From Ceratotherium simum simum (Eukaryota; Chordata; Mammalia; Perissodactyla; Rhinocerotidae), in assembly GCF_000283155.1 (NCBI RefSeq), contig NW_004454173.1, positions 8,514,132 through 8,578,131 of the forward strand: 64,000 nt of DNA. Direction: 5' to 3'. Under the pieces are notes generated by a model. The model did not search any database. It worked only from the letters and a program-made list of their open reading frames with translations, and was not told where the DNA came from. Shown in pieces: positions 1 through 12,779 of this stretch. Made by a program: the position numbers and the translations under genes. The first letter of the stretch is position 1; each line of letters starts with the position of its first letter.

Positions 1-205
1 GGTATCTTATGAGTGGAATCATACAGTACTTATCTTTTTGTAACTAACTTATTTCACTTAGCATAATTTTTTCAAGATTCATCCATGTTGTAGCATGTAT
101 CAGAATTTCCTTCCTTTTTAAGGCTGAATAATATTCCCTTGTGTGTAAATACCACATTTTGTTTATCCATTCATTTGTCGATGGACATTTGGATTACTCA
201 CCTTC
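1..205 (-). mobile_element. L1 3'-end fragment, antisense
   Basis: The text reads as the reverse complement of a mammalian L1 3' region. It has the familiar run about a sequence reported when a site is hit by 'catccatgttgtagcatg', then 'ggctgaataatattcc', then a 'tttatccattcattt' segment. It is cut by the window edge. It is a separate piece from the next L1 fragment, because the order of segments does not continue between them. Confidence 0.75.
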
Positions 206-356
206 AGTTTTAAAACAATCTCATGTTAGTATTTAAGACTGAGTCCTATTTATTTTGAAAACTTCAATCTCACACAGAGTTGAGACCTCCTTCGCTCACC
301 TGCCCCAACTGTGTCCCAGCTGCTTGGAGTGAAGAAGAGGTATTTTTTCTTTCTGA

Positions 357-665
357 GGTATATTTTCTTTTATTGAGGTATAATTAACATATAACATATT
401 AGTTTCAGGTGTACAGCATAATGATTCGATATTTGTATATATTGTGAAATGTTCACCACAGTAAGTCTGGTTAACATCCATCACCATACATAACTACAAA
501 ATTTTTTTCTTGTGATGAGAACTTTTAAGGTTTACTCTCTTAGCAACTTTCAAATATACGATACAGTATGGTTAACTATGGTCACTGTGCTGTACATTAC
601 ATCCCCAGGACTTATTTATTTTACAACTGGAAGTTTGTACCTTTTGACTCCCTTCAAGGAGGGTG
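357..665 (-). mobile_element. L1 3'-UTR fragment, antisense
   Basis: This begins with the 'attgaggtataattaacat' motif that marks the reverse complement of the 3' end of L1MA-type elements. It continues through 'gtttcaggtgtacagcataatgattc' sequence to the 'acaactggaagtttgtacc' segment. The same family recurs at 43425-43690, and the two copies can be aligned by eye over about 260 bp. No TSD was resolved. Confidence 0.85.
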
Positions 666-1070
666 AAATCTTGTCCTAAGATTCAACATCCCTTCCCTCC
701 TTTGCATCTCCCCCCTCCTTATTCCCCCTTCCCTCCCCGCCCCTAGAGTGATTGTCTTGGAGCTTCCCTCCCTCAGCTTCAGCTTGGGGAGGGGATAGTC
801 TCGCACCTCCTCTGATGCTGATAGCTCTTTCCTTTCTCAGACTCATTCTGACTTTGGGAGGGTGGTGCAGAGCTGTTGCTGGGGTTAGAGGTCCTGTCTC
901 CAGGAAGCCCTGATGGGAGGGGGCTGTCAGAACTTAGATTGTGGGTACTTAGTGCCTTTTATCCTCAGCTAAAATTCTGGGACTATGGGAAAATTCCCAC
1001 CCAACATCAAGCTACACTTAAAAAATTAAAGGGGACCTAGTTCTATATGACATTTATAAGGGCTGCACAT

Positions 1071-1395
1071 TTTTGTTGTTAGTGGAGTTGATTCTGACTC
1101 CTAGCAACCCTGTGTACAGCAGAGCTGAACTCTGCCTGGTCTTTTTGCACCATCCTCTCACCTTCCAGCGCTATAGCAGACAATGCTCTGCTGCTATTCA
1201 TAGGGTTTTCATGGCCTACTGTTTCCGAAGTGGGTGGCCAGATCCTTCCTCATAGTCTGTCTTAGTCTGGAAGCTCCTCTGAAACCTGTCCACCATGGGT
1301 GACCCTGCTGGTAGTGGTATAGCTTTCAGCATCACAGCCACATGCAGCCGCCACAGTGTGACAACCGACAGATGGGTGGTGTGGTTCCCTGACAC
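1071..1395 (-). mobile_element. RTE-tailed SINE-like repeat, 5'-truncated copy
   Basis: About 320 bp closely match a second copy at 32748-33140, including 'cttagtctggaagctcc', 'aacctgtccaccatgggtga' and 'gtggtgtggttccctgac'. The longer copy shows that the element reads on the minus strand and starts with a tRNA-like head, which this copy lacks: similarity stops near 1393. The tail ('gttagtgg...ctgactcc...acc') resembles the 3' ends of RTE-class elements. The family name is not certain. The ORFs over it, including 1295-1699, are not credible genes. Confidence 0.6.
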
Positions 1396-2671
1396 ATGGG
1401 GAACCCTGAAATTCTATCTTCCTCTTATCTTCCCCTTTTTAGTATCCCTTACACCTGAAAAGGAAGGACTGGGGTCCAGTATAGGATGGGAGGTAAAGCC
1501 CCTTTATTACTCACTGAATGCAGCTTCAGTGTCTCCAGAGGCGAGAGCAGTCCTTAGGGTAGACTTCTTGAAAGGGCTTACTCCCTGTTATCTGCACCCA
1601 AGAATGCTTTATCAAATAGAACCCCTATTAGTGTCCCCTTTGTTGACAATCTCTCCTGATTTCTTATTATCAGTTTTACCAAAAGAGCCTCATTTCTAGG
1701 GCTATTAGGGGAAACAGCACAGCGCACCAGAGGAAACTCTAAATGGGCTAGCTTACTGGTTTCTAACCCTTTTGATGATCAAGCCCTTTATTGAATTTCC
1801 TAGACCCGGAGCTGAGTATAGCTAGGTACACTCTGTGTCTCTTTGGACCAGTAGTGTACTTAATGGCAAAATTCAATAAATTCAGTAGTCTTTAATCAGA
1901 TTTTTTTTAATTTACAAAAGTATGTAAACACTAGTTGTGTAGAGGTTAGACATACTTTGAAATCTGAGACAGTGCTTGGTGCATTGTGGATTCATCTTCC
2001 CTTATAAAGAGTCCACCTCAGTGATTCTGGACCTACAGGTTGGAAATGGTGCCAATATCCAGGAGAAAAAGAAAAGAGAAAAGCCTATAGAGTGATTGAG
2101 TCTCTATCTTACAAGACTTGATAGTCTAACTGAAAGCATCTAGGTTGAAAGGGTGTTTGTGTTTGCAGTTTATTTATGTGTGAAGGCTTTTTTGTGAATG
2201 CTTCTAAGGGCTAATGAGGAAGCCACACTGGGGTTATTTCTCTGTGAAAGGGTAGAGGCGAGGTCATCTGACCTGCTGATTACACTTGAAAAGGGAGAGT
2301 GTGTCTTTTGCCACCTCAAAGGGCAGCTGTTTATTGAATTTCCCCACCCTGCAATTGTTTTACACATGGAGTGGTTCCTGGAGAAACATCTAACATCTGC
2401 ACAGTTCTATCCTGTTCCTCGGCGGTGTTTACCGAAGCGAGTTCGGTGCCTATGTTCACACACTGCAAACAGCACGTACAGCATAGGGAGGATTTGGCCT
2501 GCCGGGGAGTTCTGGTAGGACATACTTTGAAGCATGTTGCGTATTTGATAGGTCTAGCTCATTCATTCGTTCACTAAATATTAAGTTCCTCATGTGTCAG
2601 GCATGAGCCTATGTCCTAGTGTTATAAAGGTGAATGTGACAGAATCCCTGCTTTCAAAAAGCTCACAGTCT
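1396..2671. other. Intronic DNA with an ancient repeat at its end
   Basis: No exon, RNA gene or recent transposon is visible here. From about 2555 to 2671 there is an old dispersed repeat of the 'cattcattcgttcactaaat ... catgtgtcaggca' type. It was the landing site of the ERE SINE that follows. Confidence 0.4.
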
Positions 2672-2883
2672 ATGGCCAGCCCCATGGCTTAGCGGTTGCG
2701 TGCACGCTCTCCGCTGCTGGCGGCCCGGGTTCGGATCCTGGGCGCGCACCGACGCACCACTTCTCTGGCCATGCTGAGGCCGTGTCCCACATACAGCAAC
2801 TAGAAGGATGTGCAGCTATGACATACAACTTTCTACTGGAGCTTTGGGGGAAAAAAATAAATAAAAATTATAAAAAGAAAAAA
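2672..2883 (+). mobile_element. ERE SINE, short alternative-tail type
   Basis: A tRNA-like head (ccatggcttagcggttgcg, box B-like gggttcggatcctggg) is followed by 'cacatacagcaactagaag' and 'ctttctactggagctttggg' and an A-rich tail. It is flanked by a 16-bp direct repeat (aaaaagctcacagtct) at 2656-2671 and 2884-2899, showing retroposition. The 3' body differs from the commoner ERE copies in the window and matches the copy at 16268-16466. Confidence 0.92.
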
Positions 2884-2899
2884 AAAAAGCTCACAGTCT

Positions 2900-3923
2900 G
2901 GAGAGGAAGCTGGTCATCTAAACACAATGCAACATGACTTGTGATGATTAATGCATGAGGGGCCTGGGGCCCCTCCTGGAAGAAGGCCTGATGACCTCAG
3001 GGGAGAGGATGGAGATGGAAGTTGAAGCAGGCCTTAGAGAGAGCAACATGGGACGTGTTATGTGGATTCTATCTTTATACCTGGAAGGATTAGCCGAAGC
3101 ATGGGTATTGGTTATTCGCCGAGAGACATCTCAGAGATCCTCAGAGTAGGAGGAAGTTTTTGTGATAGGTTGGCCAGCTGTATTTATTCCCTTGACCCCA
3201 GAATCAGAATTATTCCTTTGCTTGGCATCAAAATGTGCCCTTAGTCCCTGGGTTTCGTGTTGGAATTAGTAACTAGAGAGTTCACCAGCAATGATTGAAA
3301 ATCTTTTGGAGGCTATCCCACAAGAGCAAGGATGTTAACTCTGAAGCCCGGGCCATTTTCCATCCTGGGAATTATGCTCTGCCCCTTCCTAAATTCCCAT
3401 TGTGGTTTCAAATGAAGAGACCATTGTTCACTTTCCTTCCTAAAAGAAGCAATATATTTAACTTCTGGCTCTCTGCCTGACTGATGGAGAATTGATCTCT
3501 ATGAAGCCAACACCTGTAGCTTCCCATCAGGCCAAACTTTCTGCCTCCATCTGATCTTCTCCCCTCTGGTCAAAGGTATTTAGATTCTACACCGGCTCAG
3601 TAGGAGGCTTGTGTTATGTCCTACTAAGTGACTACAGGGCCTTGTTTCCCACCCCCTGTTTAATAGAAAAAAAGACAAGGTCTTAGCTCTTTATAGCAGC
3701 TAGAGATTCTTCAAAAGACCTATTAAGTGAATTTAAAAGCAAATATCTGGTGTGAAAATCTGTACTATCTTAGGACTTTGAAGCTCAATACAAAAGAGTC
3801 TTTATCATGTTGTTGAATAGTTTGGGTCCAGGCAGATGTCCTAGAGCAGAAGTTATCAAACTTACTTTTAAGCAACAAAATACTGTTTTTTTTTCCAAAT
3901 GAAATCTACAGAATCCAAATACC
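2900..3923. other. Intronic DNA, no recognised feature
   Basis: I see no exon, RNA gene or confidently assigned repeat. Several short open frames occur, but none has a familiar protein motif or splice context. Confidence 0.4.
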
Positions 3924-4142
3924 GCAGGGTTTCCCAACCTCAGCATGATTGACATTTTGGGTCAGATAATTCTTTGTTGTGGGGGCTGGTCTGTGCATTA
4001 TAGGATGTTTAGCAGCCTCCCTGGCCTCCACACTCTAGGTGCCAGTAGCAACCCCCACCTCCACCCCCATTGTGACAACCAAAAATGTCTTCAGACTTTG
4101 CCAAATGTCCCCTGGAGGCAAAATCGCACCTGGTTGAGTAAA
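3924..4142 (-). mobile_element. MER20 DNA transposon (hAT-Charlie), near full length
   Basis: This starts with 'cagggtttcccaacctcagc' and runs through 'gtgcattataggatgtttag', 'tgtgacaaccaaaaatgtct' and 'aaatgtcccctggaggcaaa' to 'ggttgag'. That is the reverse complement of the MER20 consensus as I recall it, at about its full 219-bp length. MER20 is a nonautonomous element with no coding capacity. A second, more decayed copy is at 52172-52378. Confidence 0.85.
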
Positions 4143-6977
4143 AATGCAATACAGTGTGAAAAATGGATATTTAAAAAAGAAAGAACTGATGCTTTGGAAG
4201 TGTGATTAAACTCCTTCAGAATTCTGCCCAGCGTCCCTGACCCTCCCTGCTGGTGTTTGAGGAACTGGTGGAGCTCTGAGCTACACAGGTGCACCATCCC
4301 AGGGGGGTAGGTTGTCATTTTTAAAATCTGGAACATGGAGAACTGGTTACAAATAAAGCAAAAGCTAAAGTTAGACATCTATAGGTATTTTGAACTCAAA
4401 TATACACTGAACAGTTTTATATCTGTATGTAGGTAAACTTGGTAGGTATTCTAGGATGTGCAGAATAAGGGAAGAGAGATGGTTGGGTGATGTCCACCTA
4501 ACTCCTTACACCCTGGCGTTTGGCTACTGCAATTTGTCCTGTTTTGTCAGAGACACGGGCTGAAGGCATGTGGCTCTCAGCCCAGCGACAGAGCCCACCT
4601 CTGCTGCGTGAGCCCCGGCCTCCATGAGACTTGGCACAACGGGCTCTGCTCCAGGTGGAGGGTGGGCTAGCGCCTGCAGCCTTTGTCAGCCAGGCGCTAG
4701 CTGGATTCCAGTTTGGACGATGGTCATTTCAAAATCATCAGATGAATTTCTACACTTCTGCCCTTTGTACTTAGGGAAAAACATGTGCTTCTATACATAT
4801 GTGTGTGAGTGACCGTGCCTCTCCTTCAGGAAGCCTGACGCTGTCTCCTCTCCCCTGCCACTCTGAGCATCAGTGGGAGGGTCTCTGGGAGCTTGGCACA
4901 TGCCACTCCCACCTTTTCCTCCTAACCTGGGCTGATGAAAGTGTCTTGGAAGCCTGTCCCGCAGGCAGACACTGTTCCCCAGGTATGTCAGCCAATATAA
5001 AACACAATACCACTGAGTGAGTCACTCATGATGGGAAGATGCATGGGCTCAGGGAGGCAGGGAATTGGCTGCCTGTGGGCTCCGCTTCAGTCTGTGTCCA
5101 GCACACTCCTCCTAACCCCATGCCACAGCTGGAGTCAGGGGTTAGATCCCTAGAGAGCCTGGGCCTTGCTTGAGGACTCACCCCTCATCCTAACCATTTG
5201 TTTGATTGCTTATGAAGGTCTCTTGACATTTAAAGCAATTTCCTCAAAGATCACATGACCACTACAGTTAGCCTTGGAGACAAAGGAGTGAACGGAGCTC
5301 ATTTTATCTATATGTCCATCTGTGGGTCTCCAACTGTTCTCAGAAACCCACTCCTAGAAATGCTTCAGGAGTCCTGCAGAGATTGGCTTAGAATTCCTGG
5401 AAGAGGTTGATAAGAGCCAGATGCAACGCCCCTCCATCACCTCCTCTCTCTGGTTGCCACCTGCACGGGCCAGAGAGGCGCTCAGGGGGAGGACTTGGGT
5501 TGGAACTTGGGAAAGGGACCTGAGACCCCCCCCCAAACACACATACACACACACTCACAGCCCCCTCTGGCCTATGATGGTGACGCTTGCTGTAAGAATA
5601 TTCGGAAACAAGTTTTCTTCTACTCCTTGCTTAAGACTTGAAATGGATTTAATTTGCTTAAATCTCTGGTGTGGATTATTGCTATCAGATAAGTACACAA
5701 ACCATTAAGCTGAAAACAGAGGCTCAACAAAGGTTACCCCTGATATATTAGTTTATAGTAGACGTTATCTAGTGGCCAGTTTTATGAGTGACCCAGGTAC
5801 GTAACTGGTTATTTTGAAAGGTGTGTGGAGTTCCCAGGATGCTTCTGTCCCCACAGCGCCCTCATAAGTGACTGCATTTCCTGAGCTCTGCACTTTTGTC
5901 ACCTTTATCATCAAAATATGCCACCAGTTTCAGGTAGTGCTGATAAGGATATGAGAGCTAAACACTGTAAGATGGAATGGGTTTAACAGCTAGGAGTTGC
6001 AGAAAATATTCTTACATTTTTACCTAACTTTATAATGTATAAATTGATCTTACATATATTCTCTTCTTTACTCATCACAAACTAGCCCTTGTGACCTAGG
6101 CTCTCTCTTGGCCTTATCTTGAGAGAATTTCCGGAATGGTTAACACTGAAACCTCAGAGCCATCAGTGATCTGTGGAGGCTCACGTTCCTTCTTTCCGTC
6201 CAAGTCTGGTATTGACCTTCCTTTTAAATCCCCTACTAGTCCTTCATGCTCACAGTAGTTCCAGCAGTAGTAACGTACTTGTAGGTACCTGAATGTGGCA
6301 AGCTCTTTTATACTTCTATTTATTTATTCATGCAAGCATTCATTCATTCACTCATTCATTGCTACTTACATACTGAGCCTGGGGGTACATCTCCCCACAC
6401 CCAGATACTTCTAGCTCACAGTCTAAACAGGTAAATGTGTGTCTGTGTGATAAGAGCTTTGCTGTTGGTACTGGGGACACTGTGAGGAGGGCAATCAAAC
6501 CCTGTCTTGAATGAGGTTTAATAAGGCAAGTCCTGAAGAAAGTCATTTTAGTGGGAGGTGGAGTGGGGGAGTGAGGAGAGGAGAGGAAGGCAGAGGTTAG
6601 GGCAGCAAGGACCCTGGGCCAGGCAGGGAGGGATGAGTGATAAGGTTTTGGTGGGGCAGATAAACCAGCAGGTGTGCTGGTTTCAGGACTTTGCCCTGAG
6701 GCCAGAAGGCAGCCATCGCATGGTTTTTACATAGGGGCAGGGCAGGGTGCGGATAGTTCAAAAAGACCTTTTCTGGGTATTTCCTGTTCCTCCTCCTTCT
6801 TCCCCTGGTCCAGGGCTGCTCCAGCTTTAGGTTCGGTCCAGGCATCACCTCCTCTGCGTGTGCCCCAGATGCCCCACACTGTCGGGGCTCCCTCCTCTGG
6901 TCTCATAGCACCCTGGAGTTGCAGACTAGAGGTAAGGCTTTTGTATTTTAACTATCTGTTTGCTTATGTGTCCTTCC

Positions 6978-7060
6978 TGCTAGACCACTGGTTCTCAGAG
7001 TTTAAAATGCAGATTCTTGGTCCCCTCCGCAGATATTCTGATTTAGTTTGGAATAGAGTC
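6978..7060. mobile_element. MER5-like DNA transposon fragment
   Basis: The segment has 'ccactggttctcag' followed by 'aaaatgcagattcttgg' and 'attctgattta'. These are hallmarks of MER5/MER20-group hAT elements, but only about 80 bp are recognisable and it is diverged. Confidence 0.4.
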
Positions 7061-7119
7061 TATCTCTACTTTTTAATAAGAAGAAATACTGCTGTGAGCT
7101 TAATGAGGCCCTGGGTATT

Positions 7120-7175
7120 ACATGTGTGTATACACACGTGTTCACACATACACATACATGTACACCCACACACTT
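7120..7175. repeat. CA/TG alternating simple repeat
   Basis: Imperfect tgtgtatacacacgtg / cacatacacatacatg sequence, partly self-complementary. Likely a microsatellite of no coding value. Confidence 0.7.
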
Positions 7176-10100
7176 TCTCTTATTCATACTTATAACTATA
7201 TTTCTTAACAGAGTGCCTGGTACAGATTTGCTATACTTACAAATATTTGATTTAATGAAAGAAGTTGCCCAAATTTATATACGTAAGTAGTGTTGGAGCC
7301 TGAATTAAAGCTCACAGATGATTCTGAGGCCAGACCCTTTTACAGATTGCTACATCACAGCCGCCACTTTATGATGGCCTCTAAGAAGCAGGCGGTTCCA
7401 TTGAACCACGGCATCCTAGAGACCCGGAAATGGGAGCAAGGGATCTTTAACTTGCATTTTATAATTTTCAGTTGCATATTAGTATAATCTGCAAGGATAC
7501 CACTAATGGGTGTAGGACACTCATTAGGACAGATCCTGGGAACATACAAAACTATAAAACCTAGCTCTGGCCTCCAAGAAATTTTTGGTCTACTTGAGGT
7601 AAAAATCAAAAATACACTGAATAGGTATGCAAGATGTGAAGGCTAAATGGAGTGCTGTGCATGGTGGAGCGTCAGAACCGTGCGGTGACCACGAGGAAGA
7701 AAAGGAGAGAGTGCTGTTAGCTGGAGGGGTCAGCAGACACCTTTGGATAAGGAAGCTCTTCTAGAAGATTGGCTTTGGGAAGGTGAGAAGCCATTCCCGG
7801 TGAGGGGAGTGACCTGGGCAGAGTCCAGCAGGAGGAAGGGCCCTGAGTGGTGAGGACACGAGTTTGGAGCACAAATTTGTATAGCAGGGCAGTGGTTGTT
7901 AATCTGGAAGGGGAGGTTGGTCGAGGCTTGGGAGGGCCTTAAATGAAAGGTTGGGTGTAAGTGGCAGTATGATACTTTTTAGTTTCAGGCAAGTTCAGCT
8001 CTTTAAAAGTCTGTTGTCCTCGTCCCCAACTCCATTCACCTTATCAACCAAAGTCATGAATTTCTGAATCTAAGGTAATAACGATATACTCCTTTTTTTG
8101 GAGAACCCTGGCTGCACTTGAGTTCCAGGTCACTGAAAAGCAGACCAAGATGCATCCTGGGACAGTTTTGTTTGGCTTTTTCGTACAGAGGAATGTTTTC
8201 ATGTCCTTGCCTGTTCTCAGCGCTCGTGCCCGTACACACCGCCACGCTGTCACATTCCCTGTTGTGCAATGCATTTGCCAGTGCCTTTCATGAAAATATT
8301 TTTTAAAAATCAGAACTATGATTTCCTTAGTTACTAATCCAAAACACAGTGCTCAAGCCACCAGACACATGATCTAGAATAAAGCTTTCAGTTCACCCTG
8401 ATCCTGTCACTGCTGAAGCAAGATTCTTAGCTCTTTCAAAAGTCTGGGCAGATAGCCTCGCTAAGAATGTTTTCACCAGAAGTGTCACTTCTTAATAACC
8501 CTTTGATCCAGGATAATTTCTTTATAGTCTTAGATGGTAATTTTGCCCCAAGAAGTGCAAGAGGTCTCCCGTGAAGACTCTTGTTTTGTTTAGAGTTTTT
8601 CACAAATGCTAGAAGAAGAAAGTCTTCTATTACTATTACTTATATAGTTTTAAGTGGAAGGCTATAGCTTATTTAAAAATAGTTTCTGTTCAGAGTCTTT
8701 TACCTACAATTATAGTATGAAACTAAAGTACCCTGTCCTTGTGTGCACAGAGGAATTTTCTCATACAACACAATAAAATGCGGAAAGTTTTGTTGGGGGA
8801 AATTCAACTCTTTCATGTCTCATGAGTTACTGCTTCAGGAATGCAGTTCACTGAAGTGGATTAGAGACAGTTTGCAATGAGGAAATATATGCGCTCTCAA
8901 AAGCAGTGACACAGCTCTCCTCTCTAAATCCCCACTTTGTTACCAGTCTACACAGATGCTGAGAACTACTTGGCCTGTTTACTCTCTGATTTGAGGCCAC
9001 AACTGTTTGTTGCGGGCCCTTACCAAAACAGGCTGTTTGAGAATTGATCCACTTTATTTCTATGAGTAGAGCTTTACCCTGGCACTTTAACTAAAATTGC
9101 TTCATTTATGTTAGTGGGAGCTCTTATTATGGGAAAGTGAAAAATTTCTATGTCTATCAATCACAGAAAATATTCCCCATTGGTTTGATTCTGAGATTCA
9201 ATCATGGCCTATAAAAGGTAAAAAAAAAAAAAATTTCTAGCTAGCCTTTTCCCTAAATGTCTGTTTAAAATACCTCTTTTTTGGACGAGGGTTAGGAGGT
9301 GGATCAAACTTTCGGTATCAATAGTTTTTCCTTTTTTTGCGTAGATGGTTTAAAGAATTCTGAATGCCTTAGTTCCTACTCACCCTTATCCCGGCGCCAC
9401 ATTCAAGGCCAAAGGTTAAAAATAAGTTTGTAAAGGAAGCAAAATTAAAGCAAGAGGGAGTTATCTCTTCATTGTTATAGAGAACGCCTACAGTTTTACA
9501 CTGAGTTTCCAGTTGTTCTGGAGAATAGAGGCAAACATGAAAAGCTTCATTCCTTGCAGGTCAAGTGAAACCAGCTCCTATCTTCTCATTTGATACAAAT
9601 AAGAAACTGAGGAAAAGCAGACTTGAAGGCCAGAAAGAGCACAGAGATTTTTTAGGCCTCTTTCATCAGATTTACTATGTCACATTAAGGAACCAATTTG
9701 TAAGCTTTGGACAACAGCTCAAATAGAAACCTGTAGAACTGAGTCAACACTGTTTCTCAAGGGCCAGTGGTGAAGGTTTGTAAATGCTTCACAGTTAGTG
9801 GGCATGCTCTCATCTCCTGTTTTTGATCTTTGTGATCAAAGATGGATTTGAGGATTTTTTTTTTTAATAAGAGTCTGTACAATAGCTAATTACGCTACTT
9901 CCAAATAAAGAAGTGAGCAGTCACACCCATTGTCGATGCTTTCAGAGCCCCGGGGAATCTTGGAATGTGTGTGCCATGGACTGCGTGGTTGACCAGTTGC
10001 AGTGGTCCTGGAATCAAATGCATTCCAGTTAATAAAGAACTTGCCAGTGATGTTAACAAGACCCCTTTGAAAGAGGCCAGAAAAATATCTCTGTATGTGC

Positions 10101-10524
10101 TAGGAATTGTAAATGGAGATGAAGTAGAATCAATGTAGTTTGGATTGTTGTATTAAAATTTAAAAATGTTAAAATTTAACTGGATTATCTTACTCAGCTA
10201 GAGATGGTATAAAAAACTTGGCGAAAGTGTGATTTTTCTCTACTTGCTGATCAGAATAATACTATATGCATGGAATTTTAAAACATAAGTCTAGATATTC
10301 TCTCCTCCTCGCCAGTGTGTATGTATAAAAAGTAAACATGAGCCCTAACTTTTCTGAAACATTGTCTCCTTTAGACTGGACACAATCTTGGGCAGAGAAT
10401 TTTCAGGTGAATTCCATAGAATTGATAGTAGAGTCATATGTTTCTCTTCTCAACAGGAAAAACAGTTGCTAACTTCTCCCCAGAAATAAACAGCTGTATC
10501 AGAAAGTCGTGGTACGAATGGAAG

Positions 10525-10915
10525 ATGAACAACTCAAGTTTTTAAAAATGGGCAAAAGACTTGAGTGGACATTTTCTCAAAAGAAGAGATATGAATGGCC
10601 AATAAGCACATGAAAATGTGCTCAACGTTTTTAGGCAGTAGAGAAATACAAATTAAAACCACAATACACTATCACTAGAATGGCTAAAATTAAAATGACC
10701 AACCACACTAAATGTTTATGAGACTGTGGAGCACTAGAACTTTTTGTATTATTGGCAGGAGTGCAAAATGGTACAAGCACTTTGAAAAATGATCGGGCAG
10801 TTTCTTTCAGGACTAAGCAATTCCTCTCTTAGATATATTTACCTGGGAGAAATGAAAGCTTATCTGCATGAATTGAAAATGGATGCCAACCATGGCATGA
10901 TTTTGAATAACTGAT
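10525..10915 (+). mobile_element. L1 ORF2 3'-region fragment, sense
   Basis: Contains the L1 signature series 'gggcaaaagacttgagtgg', 'caaattaaaaccacaata', 'ctatcactagaatggctaaa', then 'gcaaaatggtacaagcact'. This is the end of reverse-transcriptase ORF2 in an old element. Stops interrupt the reading frame, so it is inactive. Confidence 0.85.
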
Positions 10916-11179
10916 GGAATAAAAGAATGGAGACTGTATTTGAGCTTGACATTTGGAATATTTTCCTTAGAGTTGTCCAGAGTGGATTCCTGGAGAAGGA
11001 ACTGTAATCCTATCATACTGTTCAGCTCTGCAGTGAACAATGTTTACATGAGTAAATGCTGTTTATTAGTTTCTTTTAAATCTATACTATTATATACATA
11101 CAAGTATATTGTTCCATTCTCCTGGTGAAACAAACTTTTTATCATTTTGTGGTCACTTCTTTTTATTTCTGGTAGTACT

Positions 11180-11870
11180 ATTTCTCTTACAGTGTATTTG
11201 GTCTGACATTAATGTGGCTATACTGCATTTCTTTTGGGTAGTCTTTGCCTTGTATCTTCTTTCATTTTTGACTTTCTACTTTTTCTACGTGTGTTTTAGC
11301 TTTGTGTCTTATAAACAGCAAGTAGTTAGTTTTTGTTTTGTTTTTTTTTTTGAGTTGATTGAGATTCTTCCCACCACCATCTCCTCCAATTCCATTTTTC
11401 CCCCTTTTCTGATTTGGGAGATATAACCTCTTTTTTTAAGTGATTATACTTGGAATTTGAACAAGTCTATGTAACAAAGTCTAAAGTTAGCCACTTTACC
11501 CTCCTACTGAGCAATATAAGGATCTTAGAATGCTTTAACTCCAATCACCTTCCTCCCAGCTTAAGTGCAATTGTTTGGTATTTTAGATGTCTTTTTATTT
11601 TTCTTTTGAAGCCCCATTAACTTGACATTGTTACTTACTCCGTCACTGTTTGTTTATATTTACCTACATGTTTGTAATTTTTTTAACTCACCATTGTCTT
11701 CTGTAGCTCAGATCATCCTTTGAGGATCATTTTCCTCCTCTTCAAAGAACATTCTTTAAAAGTTTATTTAGTAAGGGTATTGCGTGGCGAACTATCTCAG
11801 TTTTCTGAAATATCTTTCTTTTGCCCTCATTCTTGAAAGTAGTCTCACTGGTAACATAGACTCGTAAGAA
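11180..11870 (-). mobile_element. L1 ORF2 fragment, antisense, degraded
   Basis: 'ggtctgacattaatgtggct', 'gtgtcttataaacagcaagt' and 'tgagttgattgagattctt' resemble the antisense of L1 ORF2. The opposite orientation to the preceding fragment shows a separate insertion or an inversion. Boundaries are approximate. Confidence 0.5.
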
Positions 11871-12079
11871 TTGGAAGGAATTTCACTGACCATTTAGCTC
11901 AGCTTTTTCACTTCCAGTGAAAGCCTGCCACTGGGCACAGAGGCGTACACAACCTTTCCAGGGTCCCTACTGCCAGCATGGTAAAGTACAATTTCTTAGC
12001 CTGATACTGAAGATGACCCCTGTCCTGCCGCCATTCGTCTCCACTCCAGGATCCCCACCATCTGTCCTGCTACCGTGTG

Positions 12080-12430
12080 GGAACCCTTTGTGTTACAGAA
12101 GTTGGTTTTCTTGTTGTTTCCCCAATGCCTGTAGACCTGGGCTTATGTTATTCTTCCCAGATAGAATGCCTTCCCTAACCTCTCTGCTTACCTTGGTCTA
12201 AGTTCTACTCTTCCATCAAGGCTTAAATTAAATGGCTTCTCTGCCATGGAGCCTTTCCTGACCCCAGGAAGATACCCCAGCCCTCAGGTATCTTTTCCTG
12301 CCCCTTATTCCTCTAACACCTGTAGATAGCATGTAGCCTCCATGCTTGGTGCTTTTCATCTCTTTATAGCTTGTTTCTCCGACTAGAATGTAAGCCCATC
12401 TGGATCAGTGGCCTCCAAAGTTTTTTGATC
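12080..12430 (+). mobile_element. L2 LINE 3' fragment
   Basis: The order of 'tagaatgccttccctaacct', 'tggagcctttcctgacccc', 'cctaacacctgtag'-like text and 'gactagaatgtaagccca' follows the 3' portion of mammalian L2 in the sense direction. It is old and interrupted by small indels, with no intact frame. Confidence 0.6.
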
Positions 12431-12779
12431 ATGTAGATATCAGTGAGCAATTGTTGAGCATGCCCCCAAATATATGCATATTTCCTTATAAATTTTATAT
12501 ATATGTAGTACTGCATATTTTATAAACACTATAAAGTATCCACAGATTGAAATGAAGAACATGAGAAACCACTAAACAGAAAGTCCATTAGTTTCTTCCT
12601 GTACCTCAGCATAATGACTTGAGAACCTTCTTGGATAATCGTAGCCCTACTGTGTGGTGTTCTTGGACATGGTAACATAGACATTTGATGGGAATTTGAT
12701 GATGGTGCAGCTACCAGGTGTGAAAGTGACTAGGTCAGAAGATGAATATTAGGAGTTCCTTGAACCTTATATTCTCTTC

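Larger units (their letters stand above)
4143..10520. other. Intronic DNA, mostly low repeat content
   Basis: Around 6.4 kb with no exon. It contains a CA-rich tract near 5538-5561, an ATTC-rich tract at about 6310-6361, a MER5-like scrap near 6978-7060, and an alternating purine/pyrimidine CA/TG tract at 7120-7175. About 7620-7990 looks like an old repeat of the class also seen at 17850-18430 and 42900-43140 (class not assigned). From about 8300 to 10500 I recognise no repeats, which makes this one of the more unique-looking intron segments. Confidence 0.45.
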
